Shown: piece by piece, positions 44,171 to 52,137 of the stretch
Position numbering within the stretch: position 1 is the first letter of the stretch
How the letters are laid out: every line of letters begins with the position of its first letter
From: Streptomyces sp. NBC_00513
GTDB lineage: Bacteria > Actinomycetota > Actinomycetes > Streptomycetales > Streptomycetaceae
DNA: 64,000 nucleotides
Direction of reading: 5' to 3'
NCBI RefSeq assembly: GCF_041431415.1
Contig: NZ_CP107845.1
Coordinates: 6,262,001 to 6,326,000, forward strand
The notes under the pieces: generated by a model
Databases searched by the model: none
Seen by the model: the letters and a program-made list of their open reading frames with translations, nothing else
Told to the model about the DNA's origin: nothing
Made by a program: the position numbers and the translations under genes

Positions 44171-44397
44171 GGGCCTGTCGCCGATCCGGGCGGACCTCTT
44201 TGCCCCGTGGCCCCTCGCGGCCGCCTCCGAGACCGACTGGCTCGCCGGGCTCGCCCAGGACGACGGTCTCACCGGTGACGAGATGCCCGGACGGCCCGAC
44301 GCCGCCTGGGTGCTCGGCGGCATGTACGGCGACGTTCGCCGGGCCGGTTGGTCAGGATGGGGCTGGAATCGGCCTGCCGCCCCGAAGGACGCCGTTC
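44171..44397 (+). other. Coding-like remnant between MFS gene and Nudix gene
   Basis: One plus-strand frame reads LSPIRADLFAPWPLAAASE, then TDWLAGLAQDDGLTGDEMPG, then RPDAAWVLGGMYGDVRRAGW, protein-like in composition, but it has no usable start and runs into the Nudix gene in shadow. It may be a leftover of a decayed gene. I do not recognise it. Confidence 0.35.
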
Positions 44398-44946
44398 TCA
44401 CTGCGGATGCGTGCCGGCCCAGCCGTGCGTCGCGTAGTCGTACGTCGAGACGGCGGGAAGGCCGCGGGCTTCGGGGAGGCAGGTGCGCAGGACCGTCACC
44501 GAGGGGACGTAGAGGTCCGCCGGGATCTCGGTGGGGGCGAACCAGGCCCAACGGGCGATCTTGTCGGGCTCGGTGACCGCCGGTGTGCCCTCGGCGGTGC
44601 GGGTGACGGCGGCCGCGGTCAGTCGCGTCACGCCGGACGCGGAGTCGATGTGGACGGCCAGGACGTCGATGTCCTCGGGTTTCGCGCGCAGGCTCGTCTC
44701 CTCGGCGAGTTCCCGCGCCGCGGCCTGTTCGAAGCCCTCTCCGGGGTCCACCTTGCCGCCGGGGAGTTCCCAGCGGCCGTCATGGGCCAGGCCGAGCAGG
44801 ATTCGGCCGTCGGTGTCGACCACGACGAGGCCGACGCCCACGACGGCGTTCGGTCGGGGAGCGGCGCGTACCCAGGGCTCGGTGGTGGATGCCGCGGGGT
44901 CGGTGGGTCCGGTGGGTCCGGTGGGTCCGGCGGGTGCGGGGGCCAT
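44398..44946 (-). CDS. Nudix hydrolase
   Basis: 182 residues. The Nudix box (about 64-86) is GKVDPGEGFEQAAARELAEE with the REx2EE core complete, preceded by GRILLGLAHDGRWELPGG, so catalysis on a nucleoside diphosphate derivative is expected. The N-terminus is a GPTGPTGPT repeat encoded by a 9-bp DNA repeat (about 44907-44935). The ATG follows GGAG closely. The gene is divergent from the repeat-bearing oxidoreductase. Confidence 0.9.
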   Translation of the reverse strand: MAPAPAGPTGPTGPTDPAASTTEPWVRAAPRPNAVVGVGLVVVDTDGRILLGLAHDGRWELPGGKVDPGEGFEQAAARELAEETSLRAKPEDIDVLAVHIDSASGVTRLTAAAVTRTAEGTPAVTEPDKIARWAWFAPTEIPADLYVPSVTVLRTCLPEARGLPAVSTYDYATHGWAGTHPQ

Positions 44947-45066
44947 GGCTCCATTTGCCGATTCGGCAAGGACATTTGTCAAGCGGGGCGCGTCGGGGTG
45001 ACGCTCGGGGCCGCCAGCGACTGAAGCGAGTCCGCGAGACGGGTGTGGCGGGTGGATTGGATTGCG

Positions 45067-46209
45067 ATGGGTGAGGTGGGTGCTGTGAGTACGACGGGTG
45101 CTGTGAGTACGACGGGTGTGGTGGGCGTGATGGGTGCTGTGCGTTCGACGGGTGCGACGAATGTGGTGGGTGCTGTGAGTTCGACGGGTGCGGTGAGTGC
45201 GACGGGTGTGACGAGTGGGCTTGGTGTGGCGGAAGACGCGAATGTCGCGGACGTCGTGGTCGTGGGTGGTGGAGCCGCCGGGCTCGCCGGGGCGTTGACC
45301 CTGGCCAGGGCCCGGCGGTCGGTGCTGGTGCTCGACTCCGGAAGTCCGCGCAACGCCCCTGCCGCGCACGTGCACGGGTACCTCGGTCACGACGGCGCGA
45401 ACCCCGCCGAGCTGTTGGCCCGCGGGCGGGCGGAGGCACTCGGGTACGGGGCCCGGATCCGGTCCGGGGCCGCCGGCACCGTCGTCGCCGCCGACCGCGT
45501 ACCGGGCGGGGGATTCCTGGTCCGGTGCGGGGACGGCTCGGTCGTACGGGCGGGCCGGCTCCTGGTCGCGACCGGGCTGCTGGACGAGCTGCCGCCCGTG
45601 CCGGGGCTGCGGGACCGCTGGGGGCGGGACGTGCTGCACTGCCCGTACTGCCATGGATGGGAGGTGCGGGACCTGCCCCTCGCCGTGCTGGCCACCGGGC
45701 CCCTCGCCGTGCACCAGGCGGGGCTTTGGCGCCAGTGGAGCGACCGGGTGACGCTGCTGTCCCACACCTGGGCGCCGGGACGGGACGAGCGCGAACTGCT
45801 CGCGGCCCGGGGGGTCGAGGTGATCGAGGGCGAGGTGACGGGCTTGGACGTGGGTACGGACGACCGGCTCGCCGCGGTCGTGCTGGCCGATGGCCGGTCG
45901 GTGGCCTGTCGGGCGCTGGTGGTGGGCCCGCGGTTCACCGCCCGGTCCGGGGTGTTGACCGGCCTGGGGCTGCCGGAGGCCACGATCGAGCGGGACGGCC
46001 GGGTGGTCGGCACCTGTGTGGACTCGGATCCGCAGACCGGGGCGACGGCGCTGCCCGGTGTATGGGCGGCGGGCAACGTGACGTCCCCGATGGAGCAGGT
46101 GGCGGGCGCCGCCGCGCAAGGGGTCCGGGCGGCCGTCGCCATCAACACCGACCTGATCGAGGAGGAGACCCGCCGTGCGCTGAGGGCCGGCCGCGGGGAC
46201 GCCGGCTGA
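45067..46209 (+). CDS. Thioredoxin-reductase-like FAD/NAD(P) oxidoreductase with a repetitive N-terminus
   Basis: 380 residues if the ATG at 45067 is used. From about 61 the FAD fold ADVVVVGGGAAGLAGALTLARARRSVLVLD is typical, then ATGLLDELPPVPGLRDRWGRDVLHCPYCHGWEV with the redox pair Cys192-x2-Cys195, and ATALPGVWAAGNVTSPMEQVAGAAAQGVRAAVAI as the second FAD segment. Residues 5-52 are eight six-residue repeats of the type GAVSTT. A shorter start at GTG 45226 (VAEDANVAD) would give a normal 327-residue protein and leave the repeats as leader. No thioredoxin is nearby. Codons in the repeats (GGT, GCT, AGT) differ from the rest of the gene. Confidence 0.82.
   Translation: MGEVGAVSTTGAVSTTGVVGVMGAVRSTGATNVVGAVSSTGAVSATGVTSGLGVAEDANVADVVVVGGGAAGLAGALTLARARRSVLVLDSGSPRNAPAAHVHGYLGHDGANPAELLARGRAEALGYGARIRSGAAGTVVAADRVPGGGFLVRCGDGSVVRAGRLLVATGLLDELPPVPGLRDRWGRDVLHCPYCHGWEVRDLPLAVLATGPLAVHQAGLWRQWSDRVTLLSHTWAPGRDERELLAARGVEVIEGEVTGLDVGTDDRLAAVVLADGRSVACRALVVGPRFTARSGVLTGLGLPEATIERDGRVVGTCVDSDPQTGATALPGVWAAGNVTSPMEQVAGAAAQGVRAAVAINTDLIEEETRRALRAGRGDAG
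45079..45222 (+). repeat. Eight tandem 18-bp units
   Basis: Uninterrupted units of exactly 18 bp start at 45079, 45097, 45115, 45133, 45151, 45169, 45187 and 45205; the first two are identical (GGTGCTGTGAGTACGACG) and the others are variants. The period is six codons. Confidence 0.95.
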
Positions 46210-46232
46210 CCTTTGCCGTGCCTTGGCCGGTC

Positions 46233-46296
46233 GCCACGACGCACCGGTTGCCACGACGCACCGGTTCCGTGCGCACCGGTTCCGCGCGCACCTGTT
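46233..46296. repeat. Tandem 15-17-bp repeats between two oxidoreductase genes
   Basis: GCCACGACGCACCGGTT occurs twice in a row (46233-46249, 46250-46266), followed by CCGTGCGCACCGGTT and CCGCGCGCACCTGTT. The common core is GCACCGGTT. The gap 46210-46417 has no gene. Confidence 0.85.
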
Positions 46297-46417
46297 CCGA
46301 TCGTTCGCGTGATCGTGCGAGGCGATGGGGACATGTGTGCGGGTTTCGGGCACCTGCCGGCCGTGCAGGCTCTGATCCGTGTGATCGTCGTACGGTTCCT
46401 TGGCTCAGGGGGGCGCA

Positions 46418-47809
46418 ATGGCACATGTCCTGATCATCGGCGGAGGCATCGGAGGGCAGGCGACCGCGCTGCTCGCCGCCCGGCGCGGCCACACGGTGGA
46501 ACTCTTCGAACGGGACACCCGTGCTCCCGGTACCGCGCTCGACCGCGACTTCTTCGGCTGGCACCGCCCGGCCGTGCCCCAGGCGACCCAACCGCACGCG
46601 TTGCTCGGCGCCGCACGGAACGTACTGCGCGTCGAACTGCCCGACGTCCACGCGGAGATGCTGCGGCTCGGGGCGCGTGAACGACACGAGCTCGACTGGT
46701 TCGACGCCCGCCCGCCCACCCGCCCCGGCGACGAGGACCTCGTCATGCTCCAAGCCCGGCGCATCGTCCTGGAGAGCGCGCTGGCCACCGCCCTGCGTGC
46801 CGAGACCGGGGTGGTCGCACGTCATGGAGAGCCGGTCATCGGGCTGACCACCGTGACCGGGCCCGAAGGGATCCGGGCCACGGGGGTGACCGCGCCGACC
46901 GGGACGTTCTCCGGGGACCTCGTGGTCGACGCCGGCGGGCGGCGGGGCGGCGTCGAACGCCTCCTCGCCGAGGCGGGCTGCCGCCCCGTCCCCGTGGAGC
47001 GGCACCGTACGGGGTTGGCGTACTTCTGCCGCTGGTACCGGTTGCCCGACGGCATGGACGAAGGCCCGCGCCGCCCCTGGGCGGTCACCGGCGGTGCGTT
47101 CGCCGGGTGCGCCGTCTTCCCCGCCGACAACAGGGTCTTCGCCGTCACGCTGTTCGTGCACACGGGGGATCCCACGCGCGCCGCGCTGCGCGATCCCGAG
47201 GTGTTCGAGGCCGCCGCGCGCGCCTTCCCTCCCGGCGCCGCGTGGCTGGGCCTGGGCGCCGAACCGCTGTCCGACGTCATGGCCGCCGCGAGCCTGGACA
47301 ATCGCTGGTCCGCGCCGGCCGACGAGCAGGGGCCGGTGGTGAGCGGGCTGGTGCCCGTCGGGGACGCCATCACCCACACCAACCCGACCCTGGGCCAGGG
47401 AACTTCGCTCGCCCTGTGGGCCGCGAGCCGGGTGGCGCGCACGGCGCACCAGGACCCGGGCTCGTACCGGTTCGCCGCCGAGTACCACGCCTGGGCGCTT
47501 CGGACGCTGAAACCGTGGTTCGACTTCCAGGTCGTGGCCGACGCGGCCATCGGGGAGCGGTTCGCGACCAGGGCGGCTCGTACCGGGACGGCACGCGAGG
47601 TGGCCGCGCTGTTCGACTGCGCGCTGGAGGACCCGGAGGTGATGCGGGCCCGGGCCCGCGTGCGCCACCTGGCCGACCCGCCGGAACGGGCCTACGCGGA
47701 CCCGGAGGTCAGGGCGCGGGTGGCGCGCTGGCTCGCGGACCGGCCGGACTACGCGCCGAACGAGGTCGGACCGGATCGCGCCGCATGGGAGAAGCTGACG
47801 GCGGGATGA
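46418..47809 (+). CDS. FAD-dependent oxidoreductase (monooxygenase-like)
   Basis: 463 residues. FAD fold HVLIIGGGIGGQATALLAARRGHTVELFERD (3-33), LVVDAGGRRGGVERLLAEAG in the middle and SGLVPVGDAITHTNPTLGQGTSLALWAA near 310-337, which is the GD motif of PHBH-fold monooxygenases. QARRIVLESALATALRAETGV is also typical. The ATG follows AGGGGGG. Its layout is like that of the oxidoreductase at 4127-5608, although they are not close copies. Substrate unknown. Confidence 0.83.
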   Translation: MAHVLIIGGGIGGQATALLAARRGHTVELFERDTRAPGTALDRDFFGWHRPAVPQATQPHALLGAARNVLRVELPDVHAEMLRLGARERHELDWFDARPPTRPGDEDLVMLQARRIVLESALATALRAETGVVARHGEPVIGLTTVTGPEGIRATGVTAPTGTFSGDLVVDAGGRRGGVERLLAEAGCRPVPVERHRTGLAYFCRWYRLPDGMDEGPRRPWAVTGGAFAGCAVFPADNRVFAVTLFVHTGDPTRAALRDPEVFEAAARAFPPGAAWLGLGAEPLSDVMAAASLDNRWSAPADEQGPVVSGLVPVGDAITHTNPTLGQGTSLALWAASRVARTAHQDPGSYRFAAEYHAWALRTLKPWFDFQVVADAAIGERFATRAARTGTAREVAALFDCALEDPEVMRARARVRHLADPPERAYADPEVRARVARWLADRPDYAPNEVGPDRAAWEKLTAG

Positions 47810-47833
47810 AGGGGGAGGTGGGGAGGGGGCCGG

Positions 47834-48904
47834 TCAGCCTTCGGTGTTTCCGAGCACCTCGGCGAGGTCGTAGCGGACGACCTCCTCCAACTGGGCGTAC
47901 GTACAGCTCTGCGGGGTCCGGTCGGGCCGCCACCGGCGGAACTGCGCGGTGTGCCGGAACCGGTCGCCCTCCATGTGGTCGTACTTGACCTCGCAGACGC
48001 GCTCCGGGCGCAGCGGCACCCAGGACAGGTCCTTCTTGCCGGTCCACCGGCTCTGCGCGCCGGGCAACCGGGCGCTCTCGTGTGCGGACTCCTCGGCCCA
48101 TGCCGCCCAGGGGTGGTCTTCGGGGTCCGGCATGCGCAGCGGTTCGAGTTCGTCGATGAGCTCGGCGCGACGCTTCATGGGGAAGGCGGCGCACACGCCG
48201 ACGTGCTGGAGGGCGCCGTGGTGGTCGTACAGGCCCAGGAGTAGTGATCCGACAATCGGACCGCTCTTGTGGAAACGAAAACCCGCGAGGACGACGTCGG
48301 CCGTACGCTCGTGCTTGATCTTGAACATGAGTCGGGCGTCCGGCCGGTAGGGGAGATCGAGGGGTTTGGCGATCACCCCGTCGAGCCCGGCGCCCTCGAA
48401 CAGCTCGAACCACTCCTGCGCCCGTGCGAGGTCGGTGGTCGCGGGCGCGAGGTGAACGGGGGGCCGAGCGGTGGAAAGGACGTGGGCGAGGGTCTCGCGG
48501 CGCTCGGAGAGCGGGGTGTCCAGGAGGGCCCGGTCATCGAGCGCGAGCAGATCGAAGGCGACGAAGCCGGCCGGGGAGGTTTCCGCGAGGAGCTTCACGC
48601 GGGACGCGGCCGGATGGATCCGCTCCGTCAACCGGTCGAAGTCGAGCCGCGCGTCGTGGATGATCACGATCTCGCCGTCCACGACGCAGCGCTCCGGCAG
48701 GTTCTCCCTGAGAGCCGTCACCAGCTCGGGGAAGTACCTGGTCAGGCTCTTTCCGGTGCGACTGCCGATCTCGACCTCGTCACCGTCGCGGTGCACGATC
48801 GCCCGGAAGCCGTCCCACTTGGCCTCGTACTGCATGCCGGGCGGGATCTTGCCCACGGACTTGGCGAGCATCGGCTTCACAGGGGGCATCACCGGCAGAT
48901 CCAT
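47834..48904 (-). CDS. ATP-dependent DNA ligase (LigC-like)
   Basis: 356 residues. The adenylated lysine is Lys29 in motif I EAKWDGFR (27-34). Others: VEIGSRTGKSLTRYFPEL, CVVDGEIVI (motif III), FVAFDLLAL, GLDGVIAKPLDLPYRP (motif IV), FKIKHERTADVVLAGF (motif V), then the OB-fold part. It seals nicks and belongs to the LigC/LigD ligase family of bacterial end joining. It is divergent from the polymerase-domain gene 75 bp away, so ligase and primase are separate genes here. Confidence 0.93.
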   Translation of the reverse strand: MDLPVMPPVKPMLAKSVGKIPPGMQYEAKWDGFRAIVHRDGDEVEIGSRTGKSLTRYFPELVTALRENLPERCVVDGEIVIIHDARLDFDRLTERIHPAASRVKLLAETSPAGFVAFDLLALDDRALLDTPLSERRETLAHVLSTARPPVHLAPATTDLARAQEWFELFEGAGLDGVIAKPLDLPYRPDARLMFKIKHERTADVVLAGFRFHKSGPIVGSLLLGLYDHHGALQHVGVCAAFPMKRRAELIDELEPLRMPDPEDHPWAAWAEESAHESARLPGAQSRWTGKKDLSWVPLRPERVCEVKYDHMEGDRFRHTAQFRRWRPDRTPQSCTYAQLEEVVRYDLAEVLGNTEG

Positions 48905-48979
48905 GTCTTCGATTCTGCGATGGTACGTCCGGACCTGCCCGGTATGCGCACCCGGCCGGGCCCGCCTAACGTGGCGCAC

Positions 48980-49999
48980 ATGGGTGCTGCGGGCAATGCC
49001 ATCGAGCTGGAAGCGGGAGGGCGGACGGTCCGACTGTCCAGCCCCGACAAGGTCTACTTTCCGGAGCGCGGCCTCACCAAGCGGGACGTCGCCGAGTACT
49101 ACCTCTCCGTCGCGCCCGGGATCACCCGGGCCCTGCGCGACCGCCCCACCACGTTGGAGCGGTTCCCGGACGGGGTGGACGGCGAGTCCTTCTTCCAGAA
49201 GCGGGCCCCGAAGAACCTGCCCGACTGGATCCCGACGGCCCACATCGCCTTCCCCAGCGGCCGCACGGCCGACGAGATCTGCCCGACCGAGCCGGCCGCC
49301 GTCCTGTGGGCCGCCAATCTGGGCTGCCTCACCTTCCACCCCTGGCCGGTGCGCCGCGAGGACACCGACCGGCCGGACGAACTGCGCATCGACCTGGATC
49401 CCCAACCGGGCACGGACTACCATCACGCGGTCGCCGCCGCCCACGAGTTGCGCGCGCTGCTGGAGGAACTGGGCCTGCGGGGCTGGCCCAAGACCTCGGG
49501 CGGGCGCGGGCTGCACGTCTTCGTACCGATCGCACCGCGCTGGACGTTCACCGAGGTCCGGCGCAGCGCCATCGCGCTCGGACGGGAACTGGAGCGACGG
49601 ATGCCGGGCAAGGTCACCACGGCCTGGTGGAAGGAGGAACGCGGCGAGCGGATCTTCGTCGACTACAACCAGACCGCCCGCGACCGGACCATCGCCTCCG
49701 CGTACTCCGTCCGCCCACGCCCGCACGCCCCGGTCTCGGCTCCGCTGCGCTGGGACGAGGTGGACGACGCCGAGCCGCGCGACTTCGACATCGTCACCAT
49801 GCCCGCACGCTTCGCCGAACTCGGCGACCTCCACGCCGACATGGACGAGCACGCCTTCGTGCTGGACGCCGTACTCGAACTCGCCGACCGGCAGGAACAC
49901 GAGCACGGGATGGGCGACATGCCCTACCCGCCCGACTACCCGAAGATGCCGGGCGAGCCCAAGCGCGTCCAGCCGAGCCGGGCCAGGCACGAGGACTGA
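48980..49999 (+). CDS. LigD-type polymerase/primase-domain protein
   Basis: 339 residues. The archaeo-eukaryotic primase fold of LigD-Pol is seen from SSPDKVYFPERGLTKRDVAEYYLSVAPGITRALRDRP, PDWIPTAHIAFPSGRTADEI, and DELRIDLDPQPGTDYHHAVAAAHELRALLEELGL with the catalytic DxD, then GWPKTSGGRGLHVFVPI and WWKEERGERIFVDYNQTARDRTIASAYSVRP. It would add nucleotides at double-strand breaks for the ligase encoded divergently. No Ku gene is seen in the window. Confidence 0.93.
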   Translation: MGAAGNAIELEAGGRTVRLSSPDKVYFPERGLTKRDVAEYYLSVAPGITRALRDRPTTLERFPDGVDGESFFQKRAPKNLPDWIPTAHIAFPSGRTADEICPTEPAAVLWAANLGCLTFHPWPVRREDTDRPDELRIDLDPQPGTDYHHAVAAAHELRALLEELGLRGWPKTSGGRGLHVFVPIAPRWTFTEVRRSAIALGRELERRMPGKVTTAWWKEERGERIFVDYNQTARDRTIASAYSVRPRPHAPVSAPLRWDEVDDAEPRDFDIVTMPARFAELGDLHADMDEHAFVLDAVLELADRQEHEHGMGDMPYPPDYPKMPGEPKRVQPSRARHED

Positions 50000-50075
50000 A
50001 AGCGATGATCGCCGTGACTCCGCACGGGGTCTGACCGCACGGCCCCGCGCCGCCGGATCCGGATACGGTACGACG

Positions 50076-50603
50076 ATGACCGGCACCACGCGGCGCCCCC
50101 TGCTCTTCCTCGACGTCGACGGCCCACTCATCCCGTTCGGCGGCACCGGATACCGCGAGGCCCCCGAGCCGCGGGGGAACGAAGGCCAACCCGGAGGCAA
50201 CCCCCTCCTGGCCAGGCTCGACCCCGGGCACGGGGCGCGACTCGCGGCGCTGCGATGCGACCTGGTGTGGGCGACGACGTGGATGGGCGAAGCGAACGAG
50301 TACGTAGCGCCGCGCATCGGCCTCCCGGAACTGCCCGTCGTGGCCTGGCCGGAACCGGCCGACGAGGGCGAGCGGGCCGGGGAGGACGAGCGGACCGGGC
50401 TCCACTGGAAGACCCGCACCCTGGTGGAATGGGCGACCGGACGCCCCTTCCTCTGGGTCGACGACGAGATCACCCCCGCAGACCGGGCGTGGGTGGCCGT
50501 ACACCATCCGGCCCCGGCCCTGCTGCACCGCGTCGATCCCCGTACGGGGCTGACCGACCGGGACTTCGCCACGCTTGCGCGATGGCTGCGCGACCACCCG
50601 TAG
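50076..50603 (+). CDS. HAD-like hydrolase-domain protein
   Basis: 175 residues. Motif I-like LLFLDVDGPLIPFG (about 9-22) has the DxD pair; LVWATTWMGEANEYVAPRIGLPELPVVAWP and FLWVDDEITPADRAW (motif IV-like Asp-Asp) complete the picture. Streptomyces carry related proteins annotated as HAD domain proteins. It lies 76 bases after the primase gene. Phosphatase activity is inferred only. Confidence 0.8.
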   Translation: MTGTTRRPLLFLDVDGPLIPFGGTGYREAPEPRGNEGQPGGNPLLARLDPGHGARLAALRCDLVWATTWMGEANEYVAPRIGLPELPVVAWPEPADEGERAGEDERTGLHWKTRTLVEWATGRPFLWVDDEITPADRAWVAVHHPAPALLHRVDPRTGLTDRDFATLARWLRDHP

Positions 50604-50606
50604 ATC

Positions 50607-50619
50607 GTGCATGATGCAC
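50607..50619. promoter_or_regulatory. 13-bp palindrome upstream of the WhiB-like gene
   Basis: GTGCAT-G-ATGCAC, a perfect inverted repeat, begins 3 bases after the stop of the HAD-like gene and about 40 bases before the WhiB-like start. It may be an operator. Confidence 0.4.
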
Positions 50620-50659
50620 CGGTGTTGATCAGGCGTTGATCGGACGTCCATCGCCGGCG

Positions 50660-50932
50660 ATGAGTATCTCCGTCATGTCGATGAACACGAGTGAACGGCC
50701 GACCAACGCAGTGGCCGCCCCCGCCTGGTACGAACTCGCCCTGTGCGCCCAGACGGGCCCGGGCTTCTTCTTCCCGGAGCCGGGCTCCTCGCTGCGCGAC
50801 GCGAAGCGGCTGTGCGGGGCGTGCGAGGGGCGTGTCGCGTGCCTGGAGTACGCCCTGGCGAACGACGAACGCTTCGGAGTCTGGGGCGGCCTCTCGGAAT
50901 CCGAACGCCTCGCCCTCCGCCCCCGCCACTGA
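50660..50932 (+). CDS. WhiB-like (Wbl) iron-sulfur transcription factor
   Basis: 90 residues from the ATG at 50660; ATGs at 50675 and 50681 are alternatives and no start has a strong RBS. The four cluster cysteines are Cys29, Cys52, Cys55 and Cys61 (C-x22-C-x2-C-x5-C). FGVWGGLSESERLAL is the conserved turn. These [4Fe-4S] proteins act with the principal sigma factor and control development, redox and drug responses. It meets the WXG100-type operon tail to tail with no gap (stop 50932, next stop 50933). Confidence 0.93.
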   Translation: MSISVMSMNTSERPTNAVAAPAWYELALCAQTGPGFFFPEPGSSLRDAKRLCGACEGRVACLEYALANDERFGVWGGLSESERLALRPRH

Positions 50933-51520
50933 TCAGGTCTGCGTCCCCTTCCCACTCCGCCGCCGCAACCCCACCCGCGAAGCCAGCACGTCATCCCCAC
51001 CCTGCCAGCCCTCGGCCGGCACCTTGGCGGGTACGGCGCGGACCGGGTAGTGGCCGCCGACGGGAGACACGACCCCACCGAAACGGGGGTCGCCCGCGAA
51101 CCAGATCCGATCCGGATGGCTGTTCTCGATGGTGGCCAGATCCAGGGGGAACGGGATGAGCCGGTAGGCGGATGCGTACGTTTCCGAGAACGGGATCTGG
51201 ATGGTCGCCTGAATGCCGGTGGCACGGGGCGCATACGAGCAAGCGTGCTCGCGCCATGGATAGGACCGAAGGACTGCGGCGACGCGGTGGCGCCGGAAGT
51301 AGGCGATGAACACCACGGGGATGTAGGGCACCACGGCCAGGATGACGGCGAGGAACGCGAGCCTCGCCTGCGGGATCAGCCCGAACCGGAGACAGACGAC
51401 GGAGACGAGCATCGAGCCGCCCAACAAGGCAACCCACTTGGTTCGTCGTGCCACCAGCCGCGTGTAACCGGCGGCAGTGGGCGGATGATCCCAAGCGACC
51501 TTCGTCAGTAGAGGCGTCAC
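50933..51520 (-). CDS. Membrane protein, last gene of the WXG100-type operon
   Basis: 195 residues from the GTG at 51520, which overlaps the upstream stop by 4 bases (GTGA). Two transmembrane helices close together (about 32-49, WVALLGGSMLVSVVCLRFGL, and 54-75, FLAVILAVVPYIPVVFIAYF) are followed by a cytoplasmic region with YPWREHACSYAP and RIWFAGDPRFGGVVSPVGGHYPVRAVP. No known function. Its place suggests membrane docking or immunity for the operon. Confidence 0.75.
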   Translation of the reverse strand: MTPLLTKVAWDHPPTAAGYTRLVARRTKWVALLGGSMLVSVVCLRFGLIPQARLAFLAVILAVVPYIPVVFIAYFRRHRVAAVLRSYPWREHACSYAPRATGIQATIQIPFSETYASAYRLIPFPLDLATIENSHPDRIWFAGDPRFGGVVSPVGGHYPVRAVPAKVPAEGWQGGDDVLASRVGLRRRSGKGTQT

Positions 51521-52137
51521 GAGAGCACCTCCAGGATGCGCGAGGTCCGCGGTCCACTGGAACTGCTCGGTGTGGGGTCCGAGAAGGTGAGGGTGTGGGT
51601 GATCGCTTCGAGGATGTCGCCGTATGCCTCGGCGTGGTGGGTCGCCGCGCTGGTGAGGTCCAGGACGAGGACGTGCGGCGCGCACGCGTGGGCTGTCGCC
51701 ACTCTCGCTTGAAACATCTCCTGCCCCGTTTCGGGCAGCGTGATGGTGCCGCTGATCAGACAGCAGGGGAGCGACGAGGGGAGATCGATCGCTCGGCTGG
51801 TCGAACTGCTCCACACGCCGGATCGAGTGATCGCGAGTGCGGCCCGTGCCACGTTCAGCCGCGGATGAGAATCCACGCACGGCCTGGCGGTCAGGGAGAA
51901 CAGGGATGTGGCGACCCCGGTGGCCTCGTCCGGATGCAAACCGATGGCGGTGTGCACCACCTGGTGACTGGCGAGTTCACGCAGGCCATCCATGAGCTGA
52001 CCGAGTTGTCTCCGCGCATCGGGACTGTTCAGGGCGTTGGCCATGGTGTCGAGTGCGGTCCGGTCGCCCGGCCCGATGTCATGGAAGCCGGGAGGCAGAC
52101 GGAACCACACAGGAGGCACGTCGGTATCGCTCGTCAT
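51517..52137 (-). CDS. Conserved hypothetical in the WXG100-type operon
   Basis: 206 residues. Cytoplasmic by composition. Readable blocks include VWFRLPPGFHDIGPGDRTALDTMANAL, HQVVHTAIGLHPDEATGVATSLFSLT, STSRAIDLPSSLPCCLISGTITLPE and HVLVLDLTSAATHHAEAYGDILEAI. I do not recognise a named domain. It overlaps both neighbours by 4 bases (ATGA at its start, GTGA at its end), so it is tightly coupled. A chaperone role like that of EspG in mycobacterial ESX systems is a guess. Confidence 0.75.
   Translation of the reverse strand: MTSDTDVPPVWFRLPPGFHDIGPGDRTALDTMANALNSPDARRQLGQLMDGLRELASHQVVHTAIGLHPDEATGVATSLFSLTARPCVDSHPRLNVARAALAITRSGVWSSSTSRAIDLPSSLPCCLISGTITLPETGQEMFQARVATAHACAPHVLVLDLTSAATHHAEAYGDILEAITHTLTFSDPTPSSSSGPRTSRILEVLS

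Noticed and set aside
44283..44576. A 97-residue frame beginning MPGRPDAAWVLGG
   Set aside because: Only its first third is protein-like; the rest is the shadow of the Nudix gene.
50636..50659. TTG start upstream for the WhiB-like gene
   Set aside because: A rare start with no RBS, and the extra residues lie outside the conserved part.
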